Of a stretch of 64,000 bases of DNA, positions 1 through 11,291 are shown one piece after another. The position numbers were made by a program, and so were the translations under genes. Below the pieces are notes generated by a model that searched no databases, was not told where the DNA came from, and worked only from the letters and a program-made list of their open reading frames with translations. The stretch is from positions 372,001 through 436,000 of the forward strand of contig CM065880.1 of the NCBI GenBank assembly GCA_033439255.1, in the 5' to 3' direction. The stretch is from Hericium rajendrae. Its lineage: Eukaryota > Basidiomycota > Agaricomycetes > Russulales > Hericiaceae. The first letter of the stretch is position 1. The number at the start of each line of letters is the position of its first letter.

Positions 1-429
1 CTCCTGCAGATGAATTCCTCTGTCTTTTGAGGACTGCAGATTGTGGCGTTGCAACAGCCGGTGACCTAAATCAAGACAGACTGCTACGGACTGCGGCGCT
101 CAGCGCTCACCAGTCGAAATGCAAGTCGTAATTTGCACTCTGCAAAAATGATGGAGGTGACAATTCGACAGCAAGGTCTGGACACGCGAGAAACTAGTAC
201 TGCGATACATATCTGACTGTGAGTTTCCTATACACACGCACCGTGGTGACCGTACGATGCATTAGATGAGATGTGTTCCCGTGCGTTCCCAGTTGGAGAG
301 ATAAACAAACACACTAGTGCTATATCTAGCACCAAATCCAGGCATGGAATGTGCATTACATCCAGGAGTTGTCAATAGGTACGTTGCACAAGCAGAGTAA
401 AGCAATGATACAGAGACGGACCTCCAGTC
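1..429. other. Intergenic, no gene seen
   Basis: No frame with coding character or family similarity was found. The right end is the 3' flank of the minus-strand membrane protein gene that stops at 430. Confidence 0.5.
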
Positions 430-2057
430 CTACGAATACACAGTCGAATCCTGCAGCCTCCACCGCCTTAACGGCCCGCGCCACCACATCGACGACGACA
501 CGCCCTGCCCTTTATTCTTATCCTCCTCCTCCTCTTCCTGCGTCGCCCTGCTCTCCACATCCACCGCGCCGTCCTCGGGCCCCTCGACCCCAACCTCCCG
601 CCGATCTTCTGCCTCACGCTCGCGAATCCCAAAGCTCCCCAGCCCCCACCCATGGGCACTCGGCATCCGGTCCGGCACATCGTGCGCGCCCTCCGCCGCA
701 TACGCATCATTAAGCCGATCGACGCGTGCCGCGGCCTGCTGGCGCGCCGCAACAAGGTGCGCCGTGCGGAGGTACCCAAACGCGCGGCGGAGATGCGCAT
801 ACGTGCGGCGCCAGAGCGTGCCGTCCTGCGGCCCCTCCGCAGACGACGCCGCAGACGCCGCCTCGACGCGCTCCTCGTCCGACTCCTTCTCCTGCTCGTC
901 CGCGTCCGGCCGCGCGTGCGAGAACTTCTCCGTGACGCCGCGCCAGAGCACGCGCGCCTTCTCGCGCTGCTCGCGCCGGCGCTGCTCGCGCTGCGTGCGG
1001 CGCCGCCTGCGCTTCTCCTCGCGGCGCAGCAGCTCCTCGACCTCGCCGACGCCCATGCCCGCGCCGACCCACCACCACCACCCGAGGAAGCTCTGCCAGA
1101 GCATGACGGCCCACGTGAGCGGCGGCAGCCAGTCGTACTGCTCCTTGCTCGGGATGTAGATGAGCGTGAGCGCGGTGGAGACGACGGCGAGGGTGAGCGC
1201 CGCGGTGCCGAAGGCGGCGGTGCCGCCGTCGGTGCGCCACGCCTGCTTGCGGTTGATGAGGATGCCCCAGAGGAAGAGCGAGGTCGTGAAGAGGAGGGAG
1301 AGCGTCGCATTGCAGACGTTGCGGACGGCGTAGGCGATGCTGACGAGGTTGTCGCTCGAGCTGACTGGGATCATCTGCATCACGGCGGCGACGATCGCGA
1401 GCGGGCCGAGGAGCGCGAAGATGAGGCGCGCCTCGAGGCGCGAGGGGTACATGAGCGTGAGGAACTGGATGTGGGTGATCTGCGGGGGTGTTAATGGGTG
1501 GATGGCATTCGCGGCGCGGGGCACGCACCTGGATGAGCGCGGAGGTGGTGGCGTTCATAAAAAGCCAGCCGGCGAGTCCGCCTGTTGACCAGCCGTCGTC
1601 GCCGTACATGAGTGGAGGGAGATCGACACCGATATAATCGAGCATGAAGGGCCACTGCTGGCTTGCTTTCACGGCATTGTCGAGGATGATCTTTAGAGAC
1701 GCGATGAGGGATGTTAGGAGAGTTAGCACAGCGGACATCTGGAGGATATAGTTCGCTTGTGCAAGCTTCCAATGGTATTGAGCGGTGAAAAGGAGATGAA
1801 TGAGGAGCACAGCGACGAGAGTGAGCACGACGCCGGTAATGAGGATTTGGGTGGGCAGCGAGCGGCCAAAGTTAGGGCGGTACCGGAGGATGGGATCGGT
1901 GTCATAGCCGCTGTGCAGAGGCCGGTGAATCACATCGCTCTGACTCGTGAGATGAGACATACGACGCAGTGATGTTCTCCAACGAAGAGTCGTCTTGTGC
2001 ACTCGCTGGGAGGGCGAGCACACAGAGGAGTAGCAACTCCGTCAGGCCAGATGCCAT
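430..2057 (-). CDS. Polytopic membrane protein with signal peptide, family not recognised
   Basis: Three exons on the minus strand: 1963-2057, 1529-1910 and 430-1479, joined by introns of 52 and 49 nt with GTATGT..CAG and GTGCGT..CAG borders; the sum gives 508 aa. The ATG at 2057 was chosen because it opens a typical signal peptide (MASGLTELLLLCVLALPASA) that splices in frame to the membrane core. About seven hydrophobic segments follow, the last very Trp-rich (FLGWWWWVG). After the last one comes a charged cytoplasmic-type tail of roughly 190 residues, starting with an Arg/Glu-rich stretch likely to be helical and ending in a Glu/Asp-rich tract. The layout (signal peptide, seven segments, charged tail) recalls a receptor or transporter-like protein, but I recognise no family motif. 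The exon structure is well supported; the function is unknown. Confidence 0.75.
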
Positions 2058-3773
2058 GGCCAAGAAAATCTTGTAACTCAAGACGACTTGGCAGTGATAA
2101 TCGTAGGCGAGGCCTTCGTCATGCCTATGACTCGGAAATTAATATTCGTGAGCCTGATCTTTAAAGATACCGTCGGTGAACTCACAAAGATCATAAGGAA
2201 ACGGGTATAGGTCGAGTTATCGTGCTCCGGAGTTGGCTGAGGAGGAGAGCCAAGACAAGTCTGCGCTGCTAGAGAGACGCTAGGGTTAGGACCACTTACA
2301 TAAGCGCGCCAGTAGCACAACCACGATTGAAGAGGCCCTGCTGCAATGACATTGACCGACGTCCATCTTCTCCGAACAAGCAAAACCGAATCTCAGAGTT
2401 AAGAAGAGTGTTTTTGCCTTGTGCTGTCTGTCGTCCATTCAACGCAGGCGACGACATGCTTCTGTATGACATCTTATCTGTTAAATTCCTACCAGCATGC
2501 TGCTCGACGTCACCATCCCGGGACAATCTGACGATAAACACGCCTACGGGCACACCGGCTCCAGAAGGCAGCTGATCTGCCGCTTCATTACGCCTCGTCT
2601 GACGCCCTCTGACGCCCCACAATTGCGCGCGGATTGCGCAATCGCACAAAATGCCTCCGTATATAAGCTCCTGCGTTCGTGTCATGTACTGCCTTCCGTC
2701 CCCCGAACTAGCTGCTCTGCGTCGTCTCGCTGCTTTAAGCTCGTCAAGCACGTCATTGCCGGGTACGTTGTACTCGTTTCCCTACTCATCAGTTGGAGCC
2801 GGCTCTCGCTGTTTATGGGCTACGAATTGCGCCGATCTCGTCATCCTACCTTGCTCTGCGGTCCGGACTCCAGCTTCACATTCGTTCCAGGTTTGTTTAT
2901 CCCAGAACCGCACAAGCATGTCGGGCGAGCATGTCCCCGGACGTACGCATTAGTCGTCACCGTTGCGGACCCCCTGAATCTGGCCGCAGCAGCATACCCG
3001 TGCCAGCATCTTCCCCCCTCTGCGCGCCGCCCCATTGCCCTCTTCGTCATTATACGTCACGCCCCAGCCCTTTGCGCGTCGGCTTCCGCGCGCTGTGTCG
3101 TAACTCAGCGCTCGTCGTGCAAACGTGTCCTCAGCTGCACGTCGCGTTGGGTAACACCGAGCTCATCTGACCGGCAGCGCGCTCTCCCTCGAGTCAGAAC
3201 TTGCACTTTTCCAGAGCAATTAGCCATGCCGAGACCGCCGATTCACCACTTCCGATTCTCATTGTGCATGATCGAACCGCATGAGGCTTGCCTTCGTGCC
3301 TTTCTGCCTAATATGTTAGCTGATGTATAGAACCGCTACGACTCGCTCTCCATTTCTTTGGGGGTCCTCTGGGTCGTGGTGGTGCTTCGCTTCGGTAAGC
3401 ATTAGTAATCCAATATCATATCTGTCGCCCAGCGCTCAACTTTGTTCGGTGTGTTGTTCTGCCTGGTACGGATTTATGAGAGCATTACTTCCGAATTGAC
3501 CGGAGATAATCGATACGGTGCAAGTCGAAGTCTCGCAATCATCGATTATTATGAGCGTTGGCATTCTTAAGGCCTGAACTGACTATGCAGACCCTGGCCT
3601 CGGCCTGAGTATTTGAACCATCTTCTTGTTGAACGCCATCGAAGCGCTCGCTGACCTGCTCGGGGTGATGTCATATTGTAACGTTGGTCCCCCAGAACCT
3701 CCTCCAGTCGGTCACCCGTTCCAAGACACCACTTCCCCGCATCCCGCACGTATCTGCGCTTCCCCGATCGCCG
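2058..3773. other. Intergenic, no supported gene
   Basis: Several frames are open here on both strands but none shows a domain, a consistent splice pattern or coding-like composition. The left edge should hold the promoter of the minus-strand membrane protein gene and the right edge that of egt1. A small gene downstream of the TATA-like box at 2660 cannot be excluded. Confidence 0.4.
2660..2667 (+). promoter_or_regulatory. TATA-like box, target gene unclear
   Basis: TATATAAG matches the TATA consensus on the plus strand. No confident coding region follows within the next 1 kb, so it may be fortuitous or mark an unrecognised small gene. Confidence 0.25.
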
Positions 3774-3782
3774 TATATATAT
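3774..3782 (+). promoter_or_regulatory. TATA-like element upstream of egt1
   Basis: The run TATATATAT lies about 75 nt before the chosen egt1 start codon. That spacing fits a core promoter with a short leader. Confidence 0.4.
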
Positions 3783-3857
3783 CCAACATGCACCTCCTCC
3801 CAAACATCCCATCTCACAAGCGCTTTCCCCACCGCATACCGCACTGTAACATATCCG

Positions 3858-6800
3858 ATGGCCGCACACATCGACATCATCGATCTTCACGCAAATAAGG
3901 CTGGCGAAGACACACGCAGCACGATCCTCGCGGGCCTGCAGCGCCCCGAGGGTAGCAAGGAGCTGCCAACGCTGCTGCTCTACGACGAGCGCGGCCTGCG
4001 CCTCTACGACGACATCACGACCTCCGTGGACGAGTACTATCTCTTCCCCGCGGAGGAGCGCATTCTGAAGACGAATGCAGCGGACATCGTGCGCGTCATG
4101 CACGGTGCAAGCAACGGCGTTGTGACTGGGGAGACTGTGCTTGAGCTCGGGGCGGGGTAGGTCCTCTATTCATCGTGTTTCCCCTATCTCCCCCTCTGTG
4201 CCCCGGCCGGCTCTTGCTCTCGCCAGCAAAGTTCGCGCTCGGAAAACCGTCCGCACCGTTCCATTGATAAATGACAGCCGCCACGCACCTCTGCAGATCC
4301 GCATCTATCCCGATCGTATGCTAAAGATTCCCGCAGTGCCCTCCGCAAGACTTCGCAAGTCCTGTCCGCGCTCGCGAGCCTTGTTCCCACGACAAGCGCG
4401 CCCGCGCCGGTCACATATTACGCACTCGACCTCGAGGAGCGCGAGCTGCGCCGCACGCTCGCGGAGCTCGCCGCGTCGCCCGTCGGCCCGCAGCTCGCAG
4501 GGAAGATCGACGCGCGTGGGCTGTGCGCGACGTACGACGCGGGCCTGCGTTACGTCCACAGCGGCGGGCTCCCCGACATCCCTGCCACTACTACCACCAC
4601 CAGCAACACTACCGCCGACGCCGCCCGGGCGCGCGACCTCTCGCCCGGCTCGGACAGCACGAGCACGAGCGCGGGCGCGAGCGACGACGCGGACACAGCG
4701 CCCTCGACGCCCGACGCCGGCCCGCCGGCCGCGCCGCTGCACGTGCTCTTCCTCGGCTCGTCGCTCGGCAACTTCCCGCGCGGCACGGATGCCGCTTTCC
4801 TGCGCTCGCTGCCGCTGCGCGCGGGCGCTGGCGACACGCTGCTGCTCGCGCTCGACCACGGCGTCGACAAGACGCGCATCGAGGCGGCGTATGACGACGC
4901 GAAGGGCGTGACGCGCGCGTTTATTATGAATGGCCTGCGGTGCGCGGGGCATGCGTTTGGGGACGAGGGTGCGTTTGAGGAGGGAAAGTGGGAGTATGTC
5001 GGGCGGTGGAATGCGGAGGAGCGTGAGTGCGCTGGTGTCCTTGCGCCGGGGGTGTGCTGATTGGGTTGGGATCTGCAGGGCGCCACGAGGCGTTTTATCG
5101 GTCCAAAGAAGCACAGACGGTCAGGCTTGGCGAGCACGAAGTGTCCTTCGAGGCGGGGGAACTCGTCAACGTCGAGGTCTCGCACAAGTACACTGAGCGG
5201 GACGCGCACGCGCTCTTCATCGACGCAGGCCTGCGACCGATCCAGCACTGGACGGACCCCAGCACGGGCTACGCGCTCTGGCTGCTCGAGCGCCCGGCCT
5301 TCTCGTTCCCGCGCCTCACGACTCCCCCCGCCTCGGCGCTGAGCAGGACGCCGCTCGGCGTGCCTGCGCTGCGCGACTTCGAGGACATGTGGGCCGCGTG
5401 GGATGTCGTCACGCGCGGTATGATCCCGGACGCGATGCTGTTCCAGAAGCCGATCGACCTCAGGCATATCTGCTTGTTCTACCTCGGGCACATCCCGACG
5501 TTTTTGGATATCCACCTGTCGCGCCTGCTGGGCGAGCCGCACACTGAGCCCGAGGAGTTCAAGGTATGTCGCGCCCTCAATATCCACAGCTCGCATCGCT
5601 GACCCGATACTGTGCCGCAGTATATATTCGAGGTATGCGTCTGCGCGTTGTATTCAAAGTAACCTGACTTACCGCAATACCATACTACAGCGCGGCATCG
5701 ACCCGATCGTCGACGACCCAACGCAGTGCCACGTACGTCCCCGCGGCCTCTATGCAGCTCCGCCCTAATTGCCCGCATCTATAGCCACACTCGATCGTGC
5801 CCACCAAGGACGAGGACTGGCCCTCGCTCGCGAGCATCCTCGCATTCCAGGTGCGCGTGCGCGACCGACTCCGCGCGCTCTACGCAGACTTGCACTCTGG
5901 CGCGCGCCCGCTCACGCGCAAGACCGCGCGCGTGCTGTTCATGACCCTCGAGCATGAGGGCTTCCACGCCGAGGTGCGTCTCGTGGATACGATAGCGGAT
6001 GTGGTTGGTTTGGTGCTGACGCTGATGACACAGACGCTGCTGTACATGCTGCTGCAGCGCGCCGGGACAGGCACGATCCCGCCTCCGGGCTTCGCGCCCC
6101 CGCCCTGGGCTTCCCTCACAAAGACGTGGGACGCTGCGCCTCTCCCCAGCAGCCCCACAGTCACGCTCGGACCTGCAACCATCACGCTCGGGCACGACGA
6201 CGACGAGACGCAGGATGAAGTTTCTGGCAAGGACACGGACGTGAAAGACCAGGAGCTCGGGTGGGACAACGAGCACCCGCAGCGCAGCGTCGAGGTCGGC
6301 GAGTTCCGCATCGAGTGGCGGCCTGTCACGAACGGCGAGTTTTATGCGTTCTGGCAGGCGGGCGGGAAGGACATGCCGAAGGTGCAGTTCCCGAAGTCGT
6401 GGACTGAGGACGCCAAGGGCGAGATCATGGTGCGCGCTTCTGCCTCATAACGAATGTGTCGCGCAGGCTGATATGGTATGGTAAAGGTCCGCACGCTGTA
6501 CGGCTCCGTGCCGCTGAAGACGGCGCATCTCTGGCCGATCGTGACATCGTACGATAATCTGTCGACGTACGCGAGCGTGAAGGGCGGGCGCATCCCGACT
6601 GAGCCTGAGTTGCGCTTGTTCTACGAGAAGTTCGAGAGCGGATACGAAGGCGGGCGCAACGTTGCATTCAGGAACTGGCACCCTACTCCGTACGCTGTTC
6701 TCTTGATTCGTTTTCTGGGTATATGCTTATGTGGTGTGGGGTTCGTGCAGGGCGACGGCGGGCGGGGGCGCGGAGGGAGGGAGGGGGCATAACGGGGGCG

Positions 6801-7149
6801 TGTTTGAGTGGACTTCGACTCTGTTTGATACGTATGAGGGCTTTGTCAAATCTAAGTTATACCCTGGGTGCGTCCCTCCCGTCGCCTTGTCTCTCATCTT
6901 CTACAACGACTAACCCGCATCCCACAGATATTCCACGGACTTCTTCGATGGCCACCACCAGGTCGTGGTATGTGCATTTTCATTGTCTCGTGGAGAACGA
7001 CGAGCTCATTACGAATGAAAATGCAGCTCGGCGGATCGTACGCGACGATCCCGCGCATCGCGGAGCGGCGCTCGCTGCGTAACTACTATCAGCGCAACTA
7101 CCCCTACGCGTGGGTCGGCGCCCGCGTTGCATACGACGCCGCGAAGTAA
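3858..7149 (+). CDS. egt1: Ergothioneine biosynthesis protein Egt1 (EgtD-EgtB fusion)
   Basis: Eleven exons: 3858-4156, 4337-5022, 5079-5563, 5621-5632, 5691-5732, 5785-5973, 6034-6429, 6487-6689, 6751-6867, 6928-6967, 7027-7149; 863 aa. In fungi Egt1 trimethylates histidine to hercynine with SAM and then joins hercynine to cysteine as a sulfoxide, using iron and O2, toward the antioxidant ergothioneine. The N-terminal half is the SAM methyltransferase: LLYDERGLRLYDDIT, the glycine-rich ELGAGALRKT created across intron 1, and LFLGSSLGNFPRGT. The middle is DinB-like, with the iron-site motif HX3HXE seen as HEGFHAE at the end of exon 6. The C-terminal formylglycine-enzyme-like (sulfatase-modifying) domain includes RPVTNGEFYAFW, NGGVFEWT and the closing RNYYQRNYPYAWVGARV. 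Length and domain order fit the family. ATG 3858 starts MAAHIDIIDL; the frame is open further upstream, but that part looks non-coding. The exon 7/8 border is the least certain. No inactivating change seen. Confidence 0.95.
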
Positions 7150-7566
7150 ATGGCTTGGCTAGAAATGAACGACCTGGGCAAAGGATAAGTGTAAGAGTAG
7201 TGATGGGTATATGTTCTGCTGTGATCCGTGTCTGTGATTTGTGTGTACAACAGTGCTTGCTTTGTTTGATGCGTATTCTGTGATTCTGTGTTGTGTGTGA
7301 CTAGTATTTGAATTGAAATCAATGGTGTCTCAATTGACCCTCTGGATAATTTTGAAGCGTTCGGGAAGATGGCAACAAGTGGAAGGCCTCATCTGAACAA
7401 GACGTCAGTTCAGGCAGGTCGCTTGACAGCTTTGGTCAATGTTTTCATCGACCGCCACCTCCACCTCCAGTCTTTCTCTTTCTCGGCTTCCATGAATAGC
7501 GTACAACTCACACTCGTGCAATTTCTCCAAAATGCATCGGATGTGTAAGTTATGCTAGGAGGAAAT
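7150..7566. other. egt1 3' flank up to the retroelement
   Basis: No gene seen. The last five bases, GAAAT (7562-7566), are the left copy of the outer element's target-site duplication. Confidence 0.6.
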
Positions 7567-8188
7567 TGTAACGGATGCCGGGTGCCGAGTGATGTCATGC
7601 GACGCCAGGCGCCGGGAGCCATCACGCGCCAACACGGAATCTCGAGGTAGCCGGGCCCGGAAGCGCCGCCTTCCCGATTAGGTAGTCAAGCCACACCGGC
7701 CGACCTACTGTACAGTTGAGGGCGGACCTGCAATCTTATTTTCTTCCGTATTTAGCGTACGTCTTGTGTAGGAAAAATCATCATTCATTGTCTATCATCT
7801 TCCGAATCTTACTTCTCTTTTCTTGCTTTTTCCTTTCTCTCGAACGACGTCTGCACGCGCGCTTCGAACGAGCGCCCGCGCCTTGCTTCTGAACGAGGAA
7901 GTCGAAGCGCGCCCACATACGCAAATCCGGCCAAAGGCCGTCTTTGGTGAGTGGACCGCCTCGTCTTCTTCTTCTCTCCACGACGCGTCGTCCGAGGTAA
8001 CAGGCGAGTTCGCCTGCCTCGTCCTCCGTCCCTCCGATTCCTAGGAGTCTTTGTCGAGCCGAACTGAGACTTCTCGTTCGACTTTGACTCGGGCGCCTCG
8101 CTTGGACTCGAGGACCGCACACACCTCTGCTCTCCAACGCCCGCTAGCCACGGTGAGGACTCCCGGTACTTGCGACCGTTGCGTCACA
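7567..8188 (+). repeat. 5' LTR of outer element
   Basis: A 622-bp repeat starting TGTAACGG and ending GCGTCACA, matched by 30276-30897 with one difference noticed by eye. As in other LTRs it should carry the promoter; a pyrimidine-rich stretch lies in its middle. Confidence 0.95.
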
Positions 8189-8258
8189 AAGGTGGACATA
8201 TCCGGAAGTCCTTCACCCCTAGCCGACCTTCTTTCCTTCAAATCTCAAAGCTTTCGAT

Positions 8259-11255
8259 ATGGCTCCCAAGACTCGCAGTAGTAGAGCGGATCCACCTGTA
8301 GCTCCGACGCCTGCCCCATCCCCAGTTGCCCCGGACGGGGAAGGCGACGCTGGCGATCCGTCTCTGGCCATACCATTGCCGGATACCGACGAGGCGAATT
8401 CGCCTCGGCGGGATCCTCCTCCCCATCTCGGGCTGCCGCTCACCGACGACTCCCTATCAACCTCGCGCGGATCTAACGAGGACGCGCCTGTACTCGCTCG
8501 TCACGTCGCGATGGCGGCGGCCATCTATGATGAGTTTCAACAAACTCTCGTCGATCGTACCCTCCTGCCTGAGTATATAGCCGGTCGCGATTTCGCGCGC
8601 TATAATGAGGCCGTTATCGTCAATCGCGGAATCCAAGCCGACGGGTCGCCACGCTTCCAATTATCTTTCACGGAAGCGTCAGTATTACACACCCTCGTCG
8701 AGCGCATCCAAGGCTTCCTCGACTGTCTGTTCCAGCTGTTCCCTTCAGAAATGCGAGCCGGTCGGATAGCATACCAAATCGACCCTAACTTTCGTCTGCA
8801 AGGTGTGCTGGAAGGCTGCGAATCCGCCATGCAAGTCTTCATGAACTGGCAGGCGCTCGGATATCGTCTCCAGCGTGGGGCTCGATTCGTCGAGAAGTAC
8901 CGCCAGGAGTTCGTCACCGAACAGAGACCGCCGTCGCCGGCCTCTTCCACTGCCTCTGGCTTACAAGCTCGCCAACAAACGGCGGTCCACTCGGAATACC
9001 TGCGCCAGCTCTACGCTTCGAATTCCATCAAAACGCGACTCCCCGTCCATCGGCAGGAGCTCTTCCAACAGAATCCTCCCGTGTCTCTACGGGCCATCAT
9101 TCCAGTTCCTAACGAAGTCCGCAACTTGGACTGCCCTCCGTACCCGTCCGAACAAGACAGGTCATCGGCTCCCTTGGCCACCTCTGCTTTCGCCGCTTCA
9201 GGACAATCCTCGCTGTCGCAAGCCGATGTATCGGCCATAGATCATGGATTGACTATGGCCGAAGGGGATTCGACTTACCGCGGCCCCGATTATTCCCATC
9301 AATACGACTCAAGGCCTCTTAGTGGAGTTACCTTCGATCAAGGATTGCGAACTCGTCCGAGTTCGACGGCGCTACCCCCAGGGCCAACCGTGCGACGCCC
9401 CCGCCCATCCAACGTCATTTTCGGGCTCGCGCAACACTCCAGAATTCTGGGAGCCGCAGAACTTCCCAACACTCCTGTCAGGCAGACCGGAACAGCGGCG
9501 ATTCCGCCGCCGTTCGGGGCTCCCTCTCCAGCCGATCGACCTCCTGGAGCCTGGTCCGCCCAAGATGCCTCAGCTCATTTTGCTCACCTCCGCCAGAATG
9601 CAGAAGACCCCAGTCGAGTCAATCTCAACTCCGAACCCGTCACCAACGTGCTTTCGAGGATGAAAGGATCTCCTGCGCTTTCGCAGCAGTCGTCCGGACC
9701 TGGAGGTTCGGGAAGCGGGGGACCTCCTTACACAGGGGGGCCTCCCTATGCTGGGGGAGGCAGGGATCCCAGTGACCCTGGAAGCCCGGGTGGATCGGGG
9801 GGCCATGGCGGAAACGGTGGAGGACCTCCTCCGCAGCGGAATCCCAACCAACGCATCCCGCGACCTCCGAACGCAGGGCCTCCGGATGGAATGGGACCAC
9901 CGGCTCCGCCGCCTCCAGGGATCGCAGCCCATCCTGCGCCGTCCGCCCCCGACAAAGGCCCTCGTCTTAAGGAAGTTCTTAATCCCAGCGATTTGCCAGG
10001 ATGGAACGGAAGCTCTTACACTGCCGTTAATTACTTCACGGAAGTGCAGCAGTTCGCCTCCATGGGCGGAACCCTGCCGGAAGTCATGGGCAGATGGCTA
10101 TGGCATCGCCTGGACGACGGGTCTTCAATCTGTAGCTGGTACATGCTGCTCCACGACGAACTTAAGGACTACATGTCGTCACATTATCTCAACTGGCTCC
10201 AAGGCATCAAGAAGTATTGGCTCGGAGACAAGTGGATGCTCGATCGCCAGATTGAATTTTCCGAAATGCATTATCGGCAGAAACGCCACGAAAATGAGTC
10301 CCCGACCGACTTCATCACTCGTCGTCTCATGTACTCGCGCATGATTATGGGCACCGGCCTCGATGGAGAAGAAGAAGTCCGCCTGGTCCTGCGCAACGCC
10401 AGCCCTGAGTGGCATAACATCCTCTATGCCTCGTCTATTACCAACGTGGCTGAACTCCTGCAGCGAGTTCGCTTGCAGGAAGTACAGCTGCGTGCCGCTC
10501 ACCGCGGTCGAGGTGCGGACATCGTCACGCGTGATGAGCTCAACGCGCTCCTGGATAGTCGCTTCCGCGGTCGTAACGAAGGGGGCTCTGCCCGTCGCCC
10601 TTTTTTCGGAAAGCGACGGACCGCCAACGCCATCGCCGCCAATGATGTCGAAGAAGAATTCTTGGTCTCCATCGAAGACGACGAAGCTTCCGCAGAGGCT
10701 GACCAGCGATTCCACGACGACGACGACTACGTCGACGGCGTGCGAGCCGAAGCCTTCGCCAATGAAGCGAAGCGTCAGAGGCCACCTCCCAAAGGAGGCT
10801 ACCCGTTTCCTAAGGCCGATCAAGTCAAGTCCTCGCGCAAGCCACCTTCCCCGTGCAAGGTCTGCGGCAGCAACAACCACTGGGATAAGGAGTGCCCTCA
10901 TTGGTCTTACTACGAGGCCAGGAAAACGGCCAATCGGTTAGAAGGATTTGAGGATACCTCTCGTACAAAATCCGAAGAAGCTGTATATAGCAAAGCCTTT
11001 GAGGCTCTTCTCTCCGAATCTATTTCTTCTGCCTATGTGGATATGGTCTCGCTTGATGCGGATCTGCGCGAAACGTGTGACCACCCGACTGTGCCTCCGG
11101 CTAAGTCGACCTTCCTGTCTCGAGCCCCTTATGTTGAAGAAATTGAGGATGAGCATTTCGCAGACCTACGGACGAAAACACCCCAAATGGATGGTCCTCT
11201 TTTAGAGGAGGTCGCTCCTGCTAGCCGCCCCGTCGTTGACCTTCCGAAAAGGTGA
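8259..11255 (+). CDS. gag: Gag-like protein of outer chromovirus
   Basis: One open frame of 998 aa starting 71 bp after the 5' LTR. The first 570 residues are Pro/Ser/Gly-rich and low in complexity, including a Gly-rich run. A retrotransposon gag-type helical domain follows (about residues 575-740). A single CCHC zinc knuckle, C-x2-C-x4-H-x4-C (CKVCGSNNHWDKEC), lies near residue 866. Gag forms the virus-like particle and binds element RNA. Pol follows directly in the same reading frame, an arrangement compatible with read-through or re-initiation. Confidence 0.9.
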   Translation: MAPKTRSSRADPPVAPTPAPSPVAPDGEGDAGDPSLAIPLPDTDEANSPRRDPPPHLGLPLTDDSLSTSRGSNEDAPVLARHVAMAAAIYDEFQQTLVDRTLLPEYIAGRDFARYNEAVIVNRGIQADGSPRFQLSFTEASVLHTLVERIQGFLDCLFQLFPSEMRAGRIAYQIDPNFRLQGVLEGCESAMQVFMNWQALGYRLQRGARFVEKYRQEFVTEQRPPSPASSTASGLQARQQTAVHSEYLRQLYASNSIKTRLPVHRQELFQQNPPVSLRAIIPVPNEVRNLDCPPYPSEQDRSSAPLATSAFAASGQSSLSQADVSAIDHGLTMAEGDSTYRGPDYSHQYDSRPLSGVTFDQGLRTRPSSTALPPGPTVRRPRPSNVIFGLAQHSRILGAAELPNTPVRQTGTAAIPPPFGAPSPADRPPGAWSAQDASAHFAHLRQNAEDPSRVNLNSEPVTNVLSRMKGSPALSQQSSGPGGSGSGGPPYTGGPPYAGGGRDPSDPGSPGGSGGHGGNGGGPPPQRNPNQRIPRPPNAGPPDGMGPPAPPPPGIAAHPAPSAPDKGPRLKEVLNPSDLPGWNGSSYTAVNYFTEVQQFASMGGTLPEVMGRWLWHRLDDGSSICSWYMLLHDELKDYMSSHYLNWLQGIKKYWLGDKWMLDRQIEFSEMHYRQKRHENESPTDFITRRLMYSRMIMGTGLDGEEEVRLVLRNASPEWHNILYASSITNVAELLQRVRLQEVQLRAAHRGRGADIVTRDELNALLDSRFRGRNEGGSARRPFFGKRRTANAIAANDVEEEFLVSIEDDEASAEADQRFHDDDDYVDGVRAEAFANEAKRQRPPPKGGYPFPKADQVKSSRKPPSPCKVCGSNNHWDKECPHWSYYEARKTANRLEGFEDTSRTKSEEAVYSKAFEALLSESISSAYVDMVSLDADLRETCDHPTVPPAKSTFLSRAPYVEEIEDEHFADLRTKTPQMDGPLLEEVAPASRPVVDLPKR

Positions 11256-11291
11256 TTTGCCTTACCGGGACGAAACGCTGAGGGCGTCTCA

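Noticed and set aside
7781-8137. Minus-strand open frame in the LTR, repeated at 30490-30846
   Set aside because: It is identical in both LTRs simply because the LTRs are repeats; the translation is low-complexity and Arg-rich, without coding signs.
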